A stretch of 13,163 bases of DNA from an uncultured Spirochaetaceae bacterium (GTDB lineage: Bacteria; Spirochaetota; Spirochaetia; Treponematales; Treponemataceae), in the NCBI GenBank assembly GCA_902796985.1, contig CADBRC010000306.1, positions 1 through 13,163 of the forward strand, read 5' to 3'. The notes under the pieces were generated by a model that saw only the letters and a program-made list of their open reading frames with translations, was not told the DNA's origin and did no database searches. This document shows, piece by piece, positions 1-5,918 of the stretch (its first letter is position 1; every line of letters starts with the position of its first letter). The position numbers were made by a program, and so were the translations under genes.

Positions 1-2
1 AG

Positions 3-452
3 TGGATTCAGGGAACAGGCCAGTCGGAAGGCGGCGTCCCCCTGTCCGCCCTCTTCATCACGCGGACCGGCCACGCTCTGGAAGAAGACTGGAATCTTGC
101 CGCCGTGCTGCGGGAAGAATACCCCTCCTATGCGGAGGGTCTTGTTGCATGGGGAAGCGGTGACGCTGCCTGCTACTTTACCGGGAGCGTCCGCACGGCC
201 GCGCTTTCCCGTGACGGCGGGGCGGCATCGCTCAGCTTCTCGGACGGGGCCATCAGCCTTTCCGCCTTTGACGACGGCAGGAACTTCCGCGCCCGCCTCT
301 ACACGACGGAGGACGGACATCCCCGCACGCAGGAACTGTCCGCCCCCGACGGCGCGGACCTTTGCGCCATCGTCCTCAACACCCGCACTGGCAGGCTCGT
401 CACCTGCAAGTCCTTCCGCTTCACCGGGTGGAGCTACAAGCTGATGGAGTAG
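3..452 (+). CDS. C-terminal part of an unrecognised protein (5' truncated by window edge)
   Basis: The reading frame is open from the first bases of the window to a TAG at 450-452, giving about 149 residues of a longer protein whose start lies upstream. I do not recognise the family. The visible part has many Gly, Ala, Ser and Asp residues and alternating hydrophobic/polar stretches, which suggests a beta-rich fold. It ends in an aromatic segment reading FRFTGWSYKLME. It has no membrane helix and no cysteine pattern that would suggest metal binding. A GTG at 105 could be mistaken for a start, but the frame continues in the same style upstream of it, so I treat this as an incomplete gene. It converges on the K+ channel gene across 190 bases. 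Function unknown. Confidence 0.6.
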   Translation, partial: WIQGTGQSEGGVPLSALFITRTGHALEEDWNLAAVLREEYPSYAEGLVAWGSGDAACYFTGSVRTAALSRDGGAASLSFSDGAISLSAFDDGRNFRARLYTTEDGHPRTQELSAPDGADLCAIVLNTRTGRLVTCKSFRFTGWSYKLME

Positions 453-642
453 GCGAAGTCGATGGAGCGGACAGGGAGACAGGATTTGCTAAATTTGTCC
501 CTGTCTGTATGCATTCATAAGAAAGTCATTGACCGCATTTTGCCATCCCTGACCTTTCGAACGGAAGTGCAAGACTGGTGTGTAAACCACAACGACAACT
601 ACCTGACCTTTTACTCTGCCAAGAACCTTGAACCGCGATTCT
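453..642. other. 190-base intergenic region between convergent genes
   Basis: This tail-to-tail spacer is visibly richer in A and T than the flanking genes. It contains an inverted repeat, GACAGGGA at 470-477 and TCCCTGTC at 498-505, with a 20-base spacer. A near-copy of the left arm (AGACAGG, 477-483) can pair instead with 500-506. A shorter CTTGAA/TTCAAG pair at 627-632 and 642-647 overlaps the stop of the K+ channel gene. Neither has a clear U-tract, so a terminator role is only possible. Short open frames here look non-coding. Confidence 0.4.
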
Positions 643-1641
643 TCAAGCCTTTCCCTGCTCGCCGTCCCGGTCGTCAGAGCGCTCGTACACCAGCACGTCG
701 TCCAAGCGGATGATGTCGCCCGCCTTGGCATAGCGCCGCCTGCCGTCCCGGTACACGAGCAGGATGCGGATGCCTGAGTCGCGCTCTATGGAGGACACCG
801 TCCTGCCGATCCACGCGCTGTCCAGGTTCACGATGATTTCCTCCAGCCGGAGCGAGCGGTCGTTGAGCGGGTTGGAGACGTTCGTATACTCTTCCACGAA
901 ACCCGCCGACAGTATACCCGTCGGAATGGCGACCGTCAGCACGCCCAGCATGCCGATGATGATTCCCATAATGCGCCCCGTCGTCGTCACCGGATAGATG
1001 TCGCCGTAGCCGATCGTCAGCAGGGTGGCGATGCTCCACCAGATGCCGGAGAAGGCGTTGTTGAACACGTCCGGCTGCGCGTCCTTCTCCGCGCTGTAAA
1101 TGCACAGGGATGAGGCGAGCATGAGGATGAACAGGATGAAGAAGGAAAAGGTGAGCTGGTTCTTCTTCTTGTAGATGACATCGCGGATGACGTAGAAGGA
1201 GTCGTAGTAGGCGTTGATCCTGAACAGGCGGAGGATTCTGACCACCCGCAGCATCCTGAACGCGATGAAGCCTTCCAGAAAGTAGATGGGGAGGATCGTC
1301 AGAAGGTCAACCACTCCGTTGAAGCTTCCGATGAAGTGGAAGCGGGAGGCGACCGGCCCGTCGTCCGGGTACAGGAAGTCTGCCGTCCAGATCCTGAGCG
1401 CGTACTCCACGATGAATACCACCGTCGTAAATACCTCCACCGCATTGAACAGGGGGACGTAGTGCGCCAGGCTGCCGAAGGTCTTCAGCAGCAGGGCCGC
1501 AATGTTCATCAGGATCATCGTAATGATGAAGAAGTCGAACGCCCGCGAAGGCAGGTCGCTTATCTGCCCTATCTGGATTATGTCGAATACCCGCCTCTTC
1601 GTAAGGGCGGGCGCAGTTCCTTCCTTTTTACTCGTGTCCAT
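643..1641 (-). CDS. Voltage-gated-type potassium channel with C-terminal TrkA_C-like domain
   Basis: This 332-residue inner-membrane protein has the full six-segment architecture of a Kv-type channel. S1 is near residues 33-53, S2 near 65-85 and S3 near 105-120. The S4 sensor carries arginines at every third position (R129, R132, R135, R138, R141). S5 is near 163-183, the pore helix near 197-208, and the K+ selectivity filter TIGYGD is at 209-214. S6 (222-248) holds an IPTG kink at 239-242, equivalent to the Kv PxP gate. After S6, residues about 262-320 form a soluble beta/alpha segment resembling a TrkA_C (RCK_C) regulatory domain, without an NAD-binding TrkA_N part. It probably conducts K+ in response to membrane potential, tuned by a cytoplasmic ligand. 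The ATG at 1641 follows an AAAGG-like ribosome site. The gene stands alone, divergent from the SanA-like gene. K+ selectivity is secure from the filter; gating is inferred. Confidence 0.93.
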   Translation of the reverse strand: MDTSKKEGTAPALTKRRVFDIIQIGQISDLPSRAFDFFIITMILMNIAALLLKTFGSLAHYVPLFNAVEVFTTVVFIVEYALRIWTADFLYPDDGPVASRFHFIGSFNGVVDLLTILPIYFLEGFIAFRMLRVVRILRLFRINAYYDSFYVIRDVIYKKKNQLTFSFFILFILMLASSLCIYSAEKDAQPDVFNNAFSGIWWSIATLLTIGYGDIYPVTTTGRIMGIIIGMLGVLTVAIPTGILSAGFVEEYTNVSNPLNDRSLRLEEIIVNLDSAWIGRTVSSIERDSGIRILLVYRDGRRRYAKAGDIIRLDDVLVYERSDDRDGEQGKA

Positions 1642-1659
1642 CGTCTGTGCCTTTGTCTT

Positions 1660-1668
1660 ATACTAGCA
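1660..1668 (-). promoter_or_regulatory. Candidate extended -10 promoter of the K+ channel gene
   Basis: Read on the minus strand this is TGCTAGTAT, a TGn extended -10 with TAGTAT as hexamer. No good -35 lies 16-18 bases upstream. Transcription from here would leave a leader of about a dozen bases that includes the AAAGG ribosome site (1650-1655). Weak candidate. Confidence 0.3.
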
Positions 1669-1751
1669 CGGAAAAGGGATTTTTTCCACACCGCACAAGC
1701 AGCTGCGTAGCGCGGTGCGTTATGTGGGCATGTCGCCCGCGCCCGACCCCA

Positions 1752-1780
1752 TTGACATTTCCCCGGACCCGCCCTATCAT
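1752..1780 (+). promoter_or_regulatory. Sigma-70-type promoter of the SanA-like gene
   Basis: A perfect TTGACA at 1752-1757 is followed after exactly 17 bases by TATCAT at 1775-1780. The start codon lies only 10 bases beyond the -10 box, so transcription would begin about four bases before the ATG. No Shine-Dalgarno sequence fits in between. This predicts a leaderless or nearly leaderless message. Confidence 0.7.
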
Positions 1781-1790
1781 TGCCCCTGTC

Positions 1791-2462
1791 ATGAGAAAAG
1801 TGCGCGCCGTCTTCTTAATCCTGCTGTCCGCCGCAGCCCTCCTGGGCCTCTTCTGCATAGCTGTAAACCTCTATGTCGTTTCCTATGCCCGCCCCTACGT
1901 TTACTCCGACGTCAATTCTCTTCCATATAAATACACGGTAATACTGCCGGGAGCCAGGGTCTTCCGCAACACCGTCTCCCATGTCGTCGCCGACCGCATA
2001 GAGGGGACGCTCCGCTGCATTCAGGCGGGCAAGGCAGAGCGCATCCTCGTATCGGGCGACCACGGACGCAAGGACTACGACGAAGTGAACCAGATCCTCG
2101 CCTATATGCAGCGGGTCTACGGGACGGACGACTCCATCGTGTTTCTGGATCATGCGGGCTTCTCCACCTACGAAACCGCCTACCGGGCGAGGGATGTGTT
2201 CTGCGTCAAGGACGCGGTCATCGTGACGCAGAAGTTTCACACCTGCCGGGCGGTCTACATCGCGCGCAAGCTGGGCCTGGACGCCGTCGCGCTGGAGGCC
2301 CCGGAGCAGTTTCAGTATGCGCGGAGAACAAAGGCCGGCTGGGAAATCCGCGAGTTTCTGGCCCGGGTCAAGGCCTTCCTGAACGTGGCACTGGGCGCAA
2401 AACCTACCTATCTGGGCGAGCAGATCCCCATCACCGGCGACCCCAAGGCCAGCCGGGACTGA
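1791..2462 (+). CDS. SanA/DUF218-family membrane-anchored protein
   Basis: This 223-residue protein begins with a basic N-terminus and one hydrophobic anchor (residues about 6-30), followed by an outward-facing DUF218 domain. Landmarks match SanA (vancomycin-exclusion protein): VILPGA at 50-55, a LVSGD turn at 86-90, LDHAGFSTYETAYRAR at 119-134 and VTQKFHTCRA at 145-154. The C-terminal YLGEQIPI segment also fits the end of SanA. In Escherichia coli the family affects cell-envelope barrier function; the biochemical activity is not settled. The frame is open upstream to about 1647, but I chose the ATG at 1791 because it gives a typical signal-anchor and sits just after a strong promoter. The upstream extension would cover that promoter. 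The stop codon lies inside an 18-base direct repeat (see separate entry). Confidence 0.85.
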   Translation: MRKVRAVFLILLSAAALLGLFCIAVNLYVVSYARPYVYSDVNSLPYKYTVILPGARVFRNTVSHVVADRIEGTLRCIQAGKAERILVSGDHGRKDYDEVNQILAYMQRVYGTDDSIVFLDHAGFSTYETAYRARDVFCVKDAVIVTQKFHTCRAVYIARKLGLDAVALEAPEQFQYARRTKAGWEIREFLARVKAFLNVALGAKPTYLGEQIPITGDPKASRD

Positions 2463-2522
2463 GAGAAAACACGCGGGCCGGACGGGACCAAAAGGAGCTC
2501 TTGAGCCAGCCGGGACTGAGAG
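2448..2522. repeat. Pair of 18-base direct repeats, 57 bases apart, spanning the SanA-like stop codon
   Basis: The same 18 bases (GCCAGCCGGGACTGAGAG) occur at 2448-2465 and 2505-2522. The first copy encodes the last residues (ASRD) and TGA stop of the SanA-like gene; the second is non-coding. A weaker third echo (GAGCCAGACCGGA) starts near 2543. This looks like a small local duplication. Confidence 0.75.
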
Positions 2523-2548
2523 GACGGGCGGCAGGCTGCCCTGAGCCA

Positions 2549-2565
2549 GACCGGAGATGCCGGTC
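2549..2565. terminator. Short GC-rich hairpin between convergent genes
   Basis: GACCGG at 2549-2554 pairs with CCGGTC at 2560-2565 around a 5-base loop, just beyond the stop of the DUF2752-like gene and between the ends of two convergent genes. There is no U-tract on either strand, so it is only a possible terminator. Confidence 0.25.
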
Positions 2566-2567
2566 AA

Positions 2568-2807
2568 TCACGGGATAGTCCCGGAAACCAGCCTGATTAT
2601 ATAGTAAGGGATATTCAGAAGCAGGATGACGGAGCTTATGACCGTGAGCGCTTTTATTTTCCGCCTTGTCCCGATCACCATCAGCACCGTCGCAAAAAGC
2701 AAGGGAACAGCCATCACGTTATAATAGCAGTAACCGGATACATTTCCCGTCAGCAACGAGAGCAATGCCCTCGTCACCCCGCACGTCGGGCAAGGGACAT
2801 GAAACAA
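2568..2807 (-). CDS. DUF2752-family small membrane protein, start uncertain
   Basis: The product has the DUF2752 signature CPTCGVTRA near its N-terminus (two Cys, Gly, Thr-Arg), followed by two hydrophobic segments (roughly residues 29-46 and 53-73). The function of this domain is unknown; it often occurs beside TM2-domain genes, as it does here. From the TTG at 2807 the protein has 79 residues. The frame stays open to 2855, and the residues encoded upstream (ICVIRILFHVP) fit the normal family pattern before CPTCG. That stretch contains no ATG, GTG or TTG, so either translation starts at a rare codon, or at the TTG with part of the domain lost, or the 5' end has been damaged. AAGGGG (minus strand, 2846-2851) is the best ribosome-site-like sequence. 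It lies downstream of the TM2 gene by about 65 bases (from 2807) and may share its transcript. Confidence 0.6.
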   Translation of the reverse strand: MFHVPCPTCGVTRALLSLLTGNVSGYCYYNVMAVPLLFATVLMVIGTRRKIKALTVISSVILLLNIPYYIIRLVSGTIP

Positions 2808-2872
2808 TATCCTGATTACGCATATCGAATCTACGATGACGGCATCCCCTTCTGATCAGTTTGCCTTAAGGC

Positions 2873-3208
2873 TTACAGAACCTTTATAAGTTCGTTGTAA
2901 TTGTATTCCTTTGTTTTTTTGGTTATATTGATCACGTCAAGGAGCCAGAGGATACCGCAAAGGCCGCCCGTAAGCAGCTTGAGGACTCCCATTCCCGTCT
3001 CGCCCATCATGAAGCGGTCCACGCCGAGCTCACCGAGGAAAAAGCTTATCAAAATCATCGTCGTCGAATCCTTGAGCTCCACTGAGGTAATCGTCATGTA
3101 GCGGGAATCGTCAAGCTGCAACATTTTTTCCCGCAGGGATTCAATCTTATCCATGGGTAAGTTCTTCCCGTTCGTCACAAAGAACGAATCAACCTTGCTT
3201 GCATCCAT
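2873..3208 (-). CDS. TM2-domain small membrane protein
   Basis: This is a 111-residue protein. Residues 1-50 are soluble and charged. Residues about 52-95 form a TM2 domain: hydrophobic helix, a turn with GELGVDRFMMGETGMG, then a second helix reading LLTGGLCGILWLLDVINI. The Gly-x-x-Gly-x-x-Arg-Phe pattern and the W-x-x-D ending are characteristic of TM2. The family's function is not established; TM2 proteins are widespread in bacteria and often carry an extra N-terminal domain of unknown role. The ATG at 3208 is preceded by AGGAG six to seven bases upstream, a good ribosome site. The DUF2752-like gene lies downstream on the same strand. Expression is divergent from the LacI gene across a 290-base spacer. 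Confidence 0.8.
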   Translation of the reverse strand: MDASKVDSFFVTNGKNLPMDKIESLREKMLQLDDSRYMTITSVELKDSTTMILISFFLGELGVDRFMMGETGMGVLKLLTGGLCGILWLLDVINITKKTKEYNYNELIKVL

Positions 3209-3462
3209 AAAAAACTCCTGTGCAATTATTCAATTTAAGGAATGCAAAATGAAAAAGGCATCTGAGCGGCCGCGTCATGTCCCTCATTCCTCATTCCCTG
3301 TAATATACTCCCAGTATAAATCCGTCAGCCATGTTTGTCACCTACCCGGAAGAATAGTTTTTGCAATATTTTCGACCAAATTTTAAGAAATGCGCGCCAA
3401 AACGCCTCGAATCTCTGCCCAAAGCCCGGCCGGGACACATCGCCTAAATCCGCTAAATTACC
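3209..3462. other. AT-rich divergent intergenic region
   Basis: This spacer separates the TM2 gene (-) from lacI (+). I see no convincing gene. It contains a compact palindrome, TATACT and AGTATA around CCC, at 3304-3318, which could be a protein-binding site. It also holds a TTGCAA at 3361-3366 with TTAAGA 16 bases further on, a weak promoter-like pair too far from lacI to be its main promoter. Confidence 0.35.
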
Positions 3463-3491
3463 TTGTTAAATTAGCTAAAATCTGCTAAAAT
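3441..3491 (+). promoter_or_regulatory. lacI promoter overlapped by phased GCTAAA-like repeats (probable autoregulatory operator region)
   Basis: TTGTTA at 3463-3468 and TAAAAT at 3486-3491 are 17 bases apart and form a plausible promoter. Its transcript would start at or one base from the ATG at 3499, with no Shine-Dalgarno sequence. Over the promoter lie five TAAA cores, at 3445, 3454, 3467, 3476 and 3486. Four of them are preceded by C or GC (CCTAAA, GCTAAA, GCTAAA, GCTAAA). The one at 3476 forms the perfect palindrome TTAGCTAA (3471-3478) between the -35 and -10. The repeats are the likeliest place for LacI-type autoregulation; this is inference. Confidence 0.5.
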
Positions 3492-3498
3492 AGATGGC

Positions 3499-4533
3499 AT
3501 GGACAAGGACAACGAAGCCAGACACAAGGTACGGCTTGCGGACATAGCGGAAAAACTGGGAGTGAGCATCGTCACTGTCTCCAAGGCGATTTCGGACAAG
3601 GACGGAGTGGGCGAGGAACTGCGGACGAAGATAAAGGACCTTGCCTTCCAGATGGGCTACATCCAGAAGTCCCGCCAGAGCCAGAACGCCCGGGATGAAA
3701 GCTATACGGGCAACATCGGCGTGGTTATTCCGGCGCACTTCTTTGACCGCAGCAGTTCCTTCTACTGGACCATGTACAATGCCCTCTCGCGGGAACTCCT
3801 CTCTCGCGGCTGGTATGCCATAATGGAGCAGCTGGACAGCAAGGACGAATTCGACCTGGCGCTGCCGCAAATCGTGCAGAACAACAAGGTGGACGGCATC
3901 ATCCTGCTGGGGCAGACCAGCGAAGACTACGCACGGTTTTTCATCAACCAGTACAAGAACACCGTGTTCCTGGACTTCTACATAGACGACAGCAACATCG
4001 ACTCCGTGACGACCGACAATTTCTACGGCGAGTACCAGCTGACCCGGCACCTGATAAACCTGGGGCACCGGCGGATTCTCTATGTGGGCAACTTCAACGC
4101 GACGACGAGCATAACCGACCGCTTCATGGGATTCATGAAGGCCATGCTGGAGAACGGGCTGAAGACGGACGTGTCCGACATCATCAACGACCGGGACAAG
4201 AAGGGCCTGTACTCGCCCATCAAGCTGCCGGACCCCCTGCCGACGGCATTCGTCTGCAACTGCGACGAGACGGCCCGCCGCCTGATTGCCCTGCTCAAGG
4301 AGAAGGGGCTTTCCGTTCCCCGCGACATCTCAGTGGTCGGCTTCGACAACTTCCTGTCCGACGGGCAGGAGCTTGAGCCCGCACTGACGACGGTGGAGGT
4401 GGACTCCGCCGCAATGGCGCGGACCGCCGTGGACATGCTGACAAAGAAGATAACGGGCGCCCCTTACACGCACGGGCACACGGTCATAAGCGGCAGGCTC
4501 CTGCTCAGGGACTCCGCGCGGAAAAACAACTAG
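3499..4533 (+). CDS. LacI-family transcriptional regulator
   Basis: This 344-residue cytoplasmic DNA-binding protein has the standard LacI/GalR layout. The N-terminal helix-turn-helix is at residues about 11-32 (RLADIAEKLGVSIVTVSKAI), then the hinge region to about 60. A periplasmic-binding-protein-like effector domain runs from about 70 (IGVVIPAHF) to the end, with the usual VDGIILLG, LINLGHRRILYVG and DISVVGFDN landmarks. Length is normal. It should bind an operator as a dimer and release it on binding a sugar. The next gene is an epimerase for beta-1,4-linked disaccharides, and its Shine-Dalgarno sequence overlaps this gene's stop codon. The effector is therefore probably a plant-cell-wall oligosaccharide or its breakdown product. 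The ATG at 3499 is the only start consistent with the HTH position. It has no ribosome site and lies a few bases after the -10 box. Confidence 0.92.
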   Translation: MDKDNEARHKVRLADIAEKLGVSIVTVSKAISDKDGVGEELRTKIKDLAFQMGYIQKSRQSQNARDESYTGNIGVVIPAHFFDRSSSFYWTMYNALSRELLSRGWYAIMEQLDSKDEFDLALPQIVQNNKVDGIILLGQTSEDYARFFINQYKNTVFLDFYIDDSNIDSVTTDNFYGEYQLTRHLINLGHRRILYVGNFNATTSITDRFMGFMKAMLENGLKTDVSDIINDRDKKGLYSPIKLPDPLPTAFVCNCDETARRLIALLKEKGLSVPRDISVVGFDNFLSDGQELEPALTTVEVDSAAMARTAVDMLTKKITGAPYTHGHTVISGRLLLRDSARKNN

Positions 4534-4537
4534 GAGG
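4532..4537 (+). promoter_or_regulatory. Ribosome binding site overlapping the lacI stop codon
   Basis: A full AGGAGG begins inside the TAG stop of lacI. It sits 4 bases before the ATG at 4542 and 7 bases before a second, adjacent in-frame ATG at 4545. Spacing favours 4545 as the true start of the epimerase, making it one residue shorter. The overlap implies translational coupling. Confidence 0.7.
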
Positions 4538-4541
4538 CAGT

Positions 4542-5819
4542 ATGATGGACGACAGGCTTTTTGCGGAACTGAGGGATGAGCTGATCAAGGACATCCTCCC
4601 CTACTGGGAGCAGTGGGCATGCGACAAGGAAAACGGCGGCTTCTACGGCGCGATCGGCAACGACAACAAGGGCGATCCCGCGGAATGGCGCGGCATCGTC
4701 ATGGTAAGCCGCTTCCTCTGGTCATACAGCGCGGCGGCCCGCTTTCTGAAGGACAGCCCTGACGCAGACATGCAGGACCGTGCCTGCTCCTGCATGGAGA
4801 TGGCAAGCAGGGCGTGCTCCTACATGATGAAGAGCTTTCTGGATACGCATAACGGCGGCGTGTACTGGTCGGTCAGGCCGGACGGCAGCCCGCTCGTAAC
4901 CCGCAAGCAGGTGTACGGGAACGCCTTCGCCCTCTACGCCCTCTCCGAGTACGCTGCCGCAATCAGGGAGGTACTGGAGAATGAAAGCTCTGCCCGGCCC
5001 ATCATGGACTCAGCCCTCTGGCTCTTCGGCCTGCTTGAAGACAAAGCCCGTGACCCGGAGCACGGCGGCTACTGGGAGGCCCTGGCAGAGGACTGGAGCC
5101 CCACAAAGGAAACCAAACTCAGCGACAAGGACATTGACTGCGACAAGTCCATGAACACCAACCTGCACGTCATGGAGGCCTACACCAACCTCTACCGGAA
5201 CCTGCCGGTCGTCTACCCGGAGAAAAAGGCCGAACGCCAGACGGTCGGGACCGCGCTTGAAGCCCTGGTCCGCGTCCACGTGGACAAAATCCTTGACAGC
5301 AGGGACTGGCACCTGGACCTCTACTTCAACAGGGACTGGAGCCGGACGGGGGAGGACGAAATCTCCTACGGACACGACATAGAGGCGAGCTGGCTCATGT
5401 GGGAGGCCGCCGAGCTGCTGGGCGATGCCGCACTGAAAGACTACGTGCGCCCCGCCGCCGTCGCCGTCGCGGACACCGCCCTGAAGGAGGGCTGGGACGA
5501 AGCGACCGGAGGCTTCGAGGACAAGCTTGAGCCGGACGGAAGGCGACGCACAATCCGGGTCTGGTGGAACCAGTCGGAGGCGCTCAACGGCTTTTACAAT
5601 GCGTGGCAGATGACCGGCGAGGAAAAGTATCTTGCCGCCGTAGAGAAAGTCTGGACCTGGGTCAAATCCTTCCAGCTGGACAAAAAGAACGGCGAGTGGT
5701 TCCAGGAAGTGACCAGGGAGGGAACTCCCTGCCTGGACCAGGTGAAGGGCGGCAACTGGAAGACCTCCTACCACAACGCCCGCTGCTGCATGGAACTGCT
5801 CAGGCGGAGCGGAAAATAG
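4542..5819 (+). CDS. AGE-family epimerase, cellobiose 2-epimerase type
   Basis: This 425-residue cytoplasmic enzyme with an (alpha/alpha)6-barrel belongs to the N-acylglucosamine 2-epimerase superfamily. Motifs fit the cellobiose 2-epimerase subgroup: DKSMNTNLHVMEAYTNLYR (201-219), SYGHDIEASWLMWEAA (275-290), WWNQSEALNGF (341-351) and SYHNARCCMELL (409-420). The three histidines that the family uses for proton transfer and base catalysis are present as H209, H278 and H411, together with R57 and E281. Such enzymes convert the reducing-end glucose of cellobiose to mannose (and often act on lactose or mannobiose), feeding mannosylglucose phosphorolysis. Length is typical for cellobiose 2-epimerases (about 390-425). 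No phosphorylase, mannanase or transporter is visible, so substrate is inferred from motifs. It follows lacI directly and is probably its target. An N-acetylglucosamine epimerase is less likely given the SYGHDIEASW pattern. Confidence 0.88.
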   Translation: MMDDRLFAELRDELIKDILPYWEQWACDKENGGFYGAIGNDNKGDPAEWRGIVMVSRFLWSYSAAARFLKDSPDADMQDRACSCMEMASRACSYMMKSFLDTHNGGVYWSVRPDGSPLVTRKQVYGNAFALYALSEYAAAIREVLENESSARPIMDSALWLFGLLEDKARDPEHGGYWEALAEDWSPTKETKLSDKDIDCDKSMNTNLHVMEAYTNLYRNLPVVYPEKKAERQTVGTALEALVRVHVDKILDSRDWHLDLYFNRDWSRTGEDEISYGHDIEASWLMWEAAELLGDAALKDYVRPAAVAVADTALKEGWDEATGGFEDKLEPDGRRRTIRVWWNQSEALNGFYNAWQMTGEEKYLAAVEKVWTWVKSFQLDKKNGEWFQEVTREGTPCLDQVKGGNWKTSYHNARCCMELLRRSGK

Positions 5820-5833
5820 CTGTCCGGCATTTT

Positions 5834-5862
5834 TTGCAAGTTTGCCCCAAACTATCTTGCAA
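5834..5862. other. Inverted repeat between epimerase and decarboxylase genes
   Basis: TTGCAAG at 5834-5840 and CTTGCAA at 5856-5862 form arms, with a nested GTTT/AAAC pairing inside. There is no U-tract after it, so it may be an operator or weak terminator. It sits in the 99-base gap after the epimerase. Confidence 0.25.
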
Positions 5863-5897
5863 GCAAGCCCAATTTATATTAAGCTGTCAGAAAATTC

Positions 5898-5918
5898 TAT
5901 TATATAGGCGGTACCGCT
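5898..5918 (+). promoter_or_regulatory. Candidate -10 box and ribosome site of the decarboxylase gene
   Basis: TATTAT at 5898-5903 resembles a -10 box; the -35 region is poor. AGGCGG at 5906-5911 lies seven bases before a TTG codon at 5919 and is the only ribosome-site-like sequence near the start, supporting TTG initiation. The AT-rich 5871-5906 stretch stands out from its GC-rich surroundings. Confidence 0.4.

Noticed and set aside
462..731. Short open frames on both strands in the 453-642 spacer
   Set aside because: They run into the K+ channel gene in other frames, have low-complexity or random composition and no ribosome site, and I recognise no family or transposase remnant.
1647..1790. 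Upstream extension of the SanA-like protein
   Set aside because: It would place the signal anchor about 50 residues in and cover a near-consensus promoter; the ATG at 1791 gives the normal family N-terminus.
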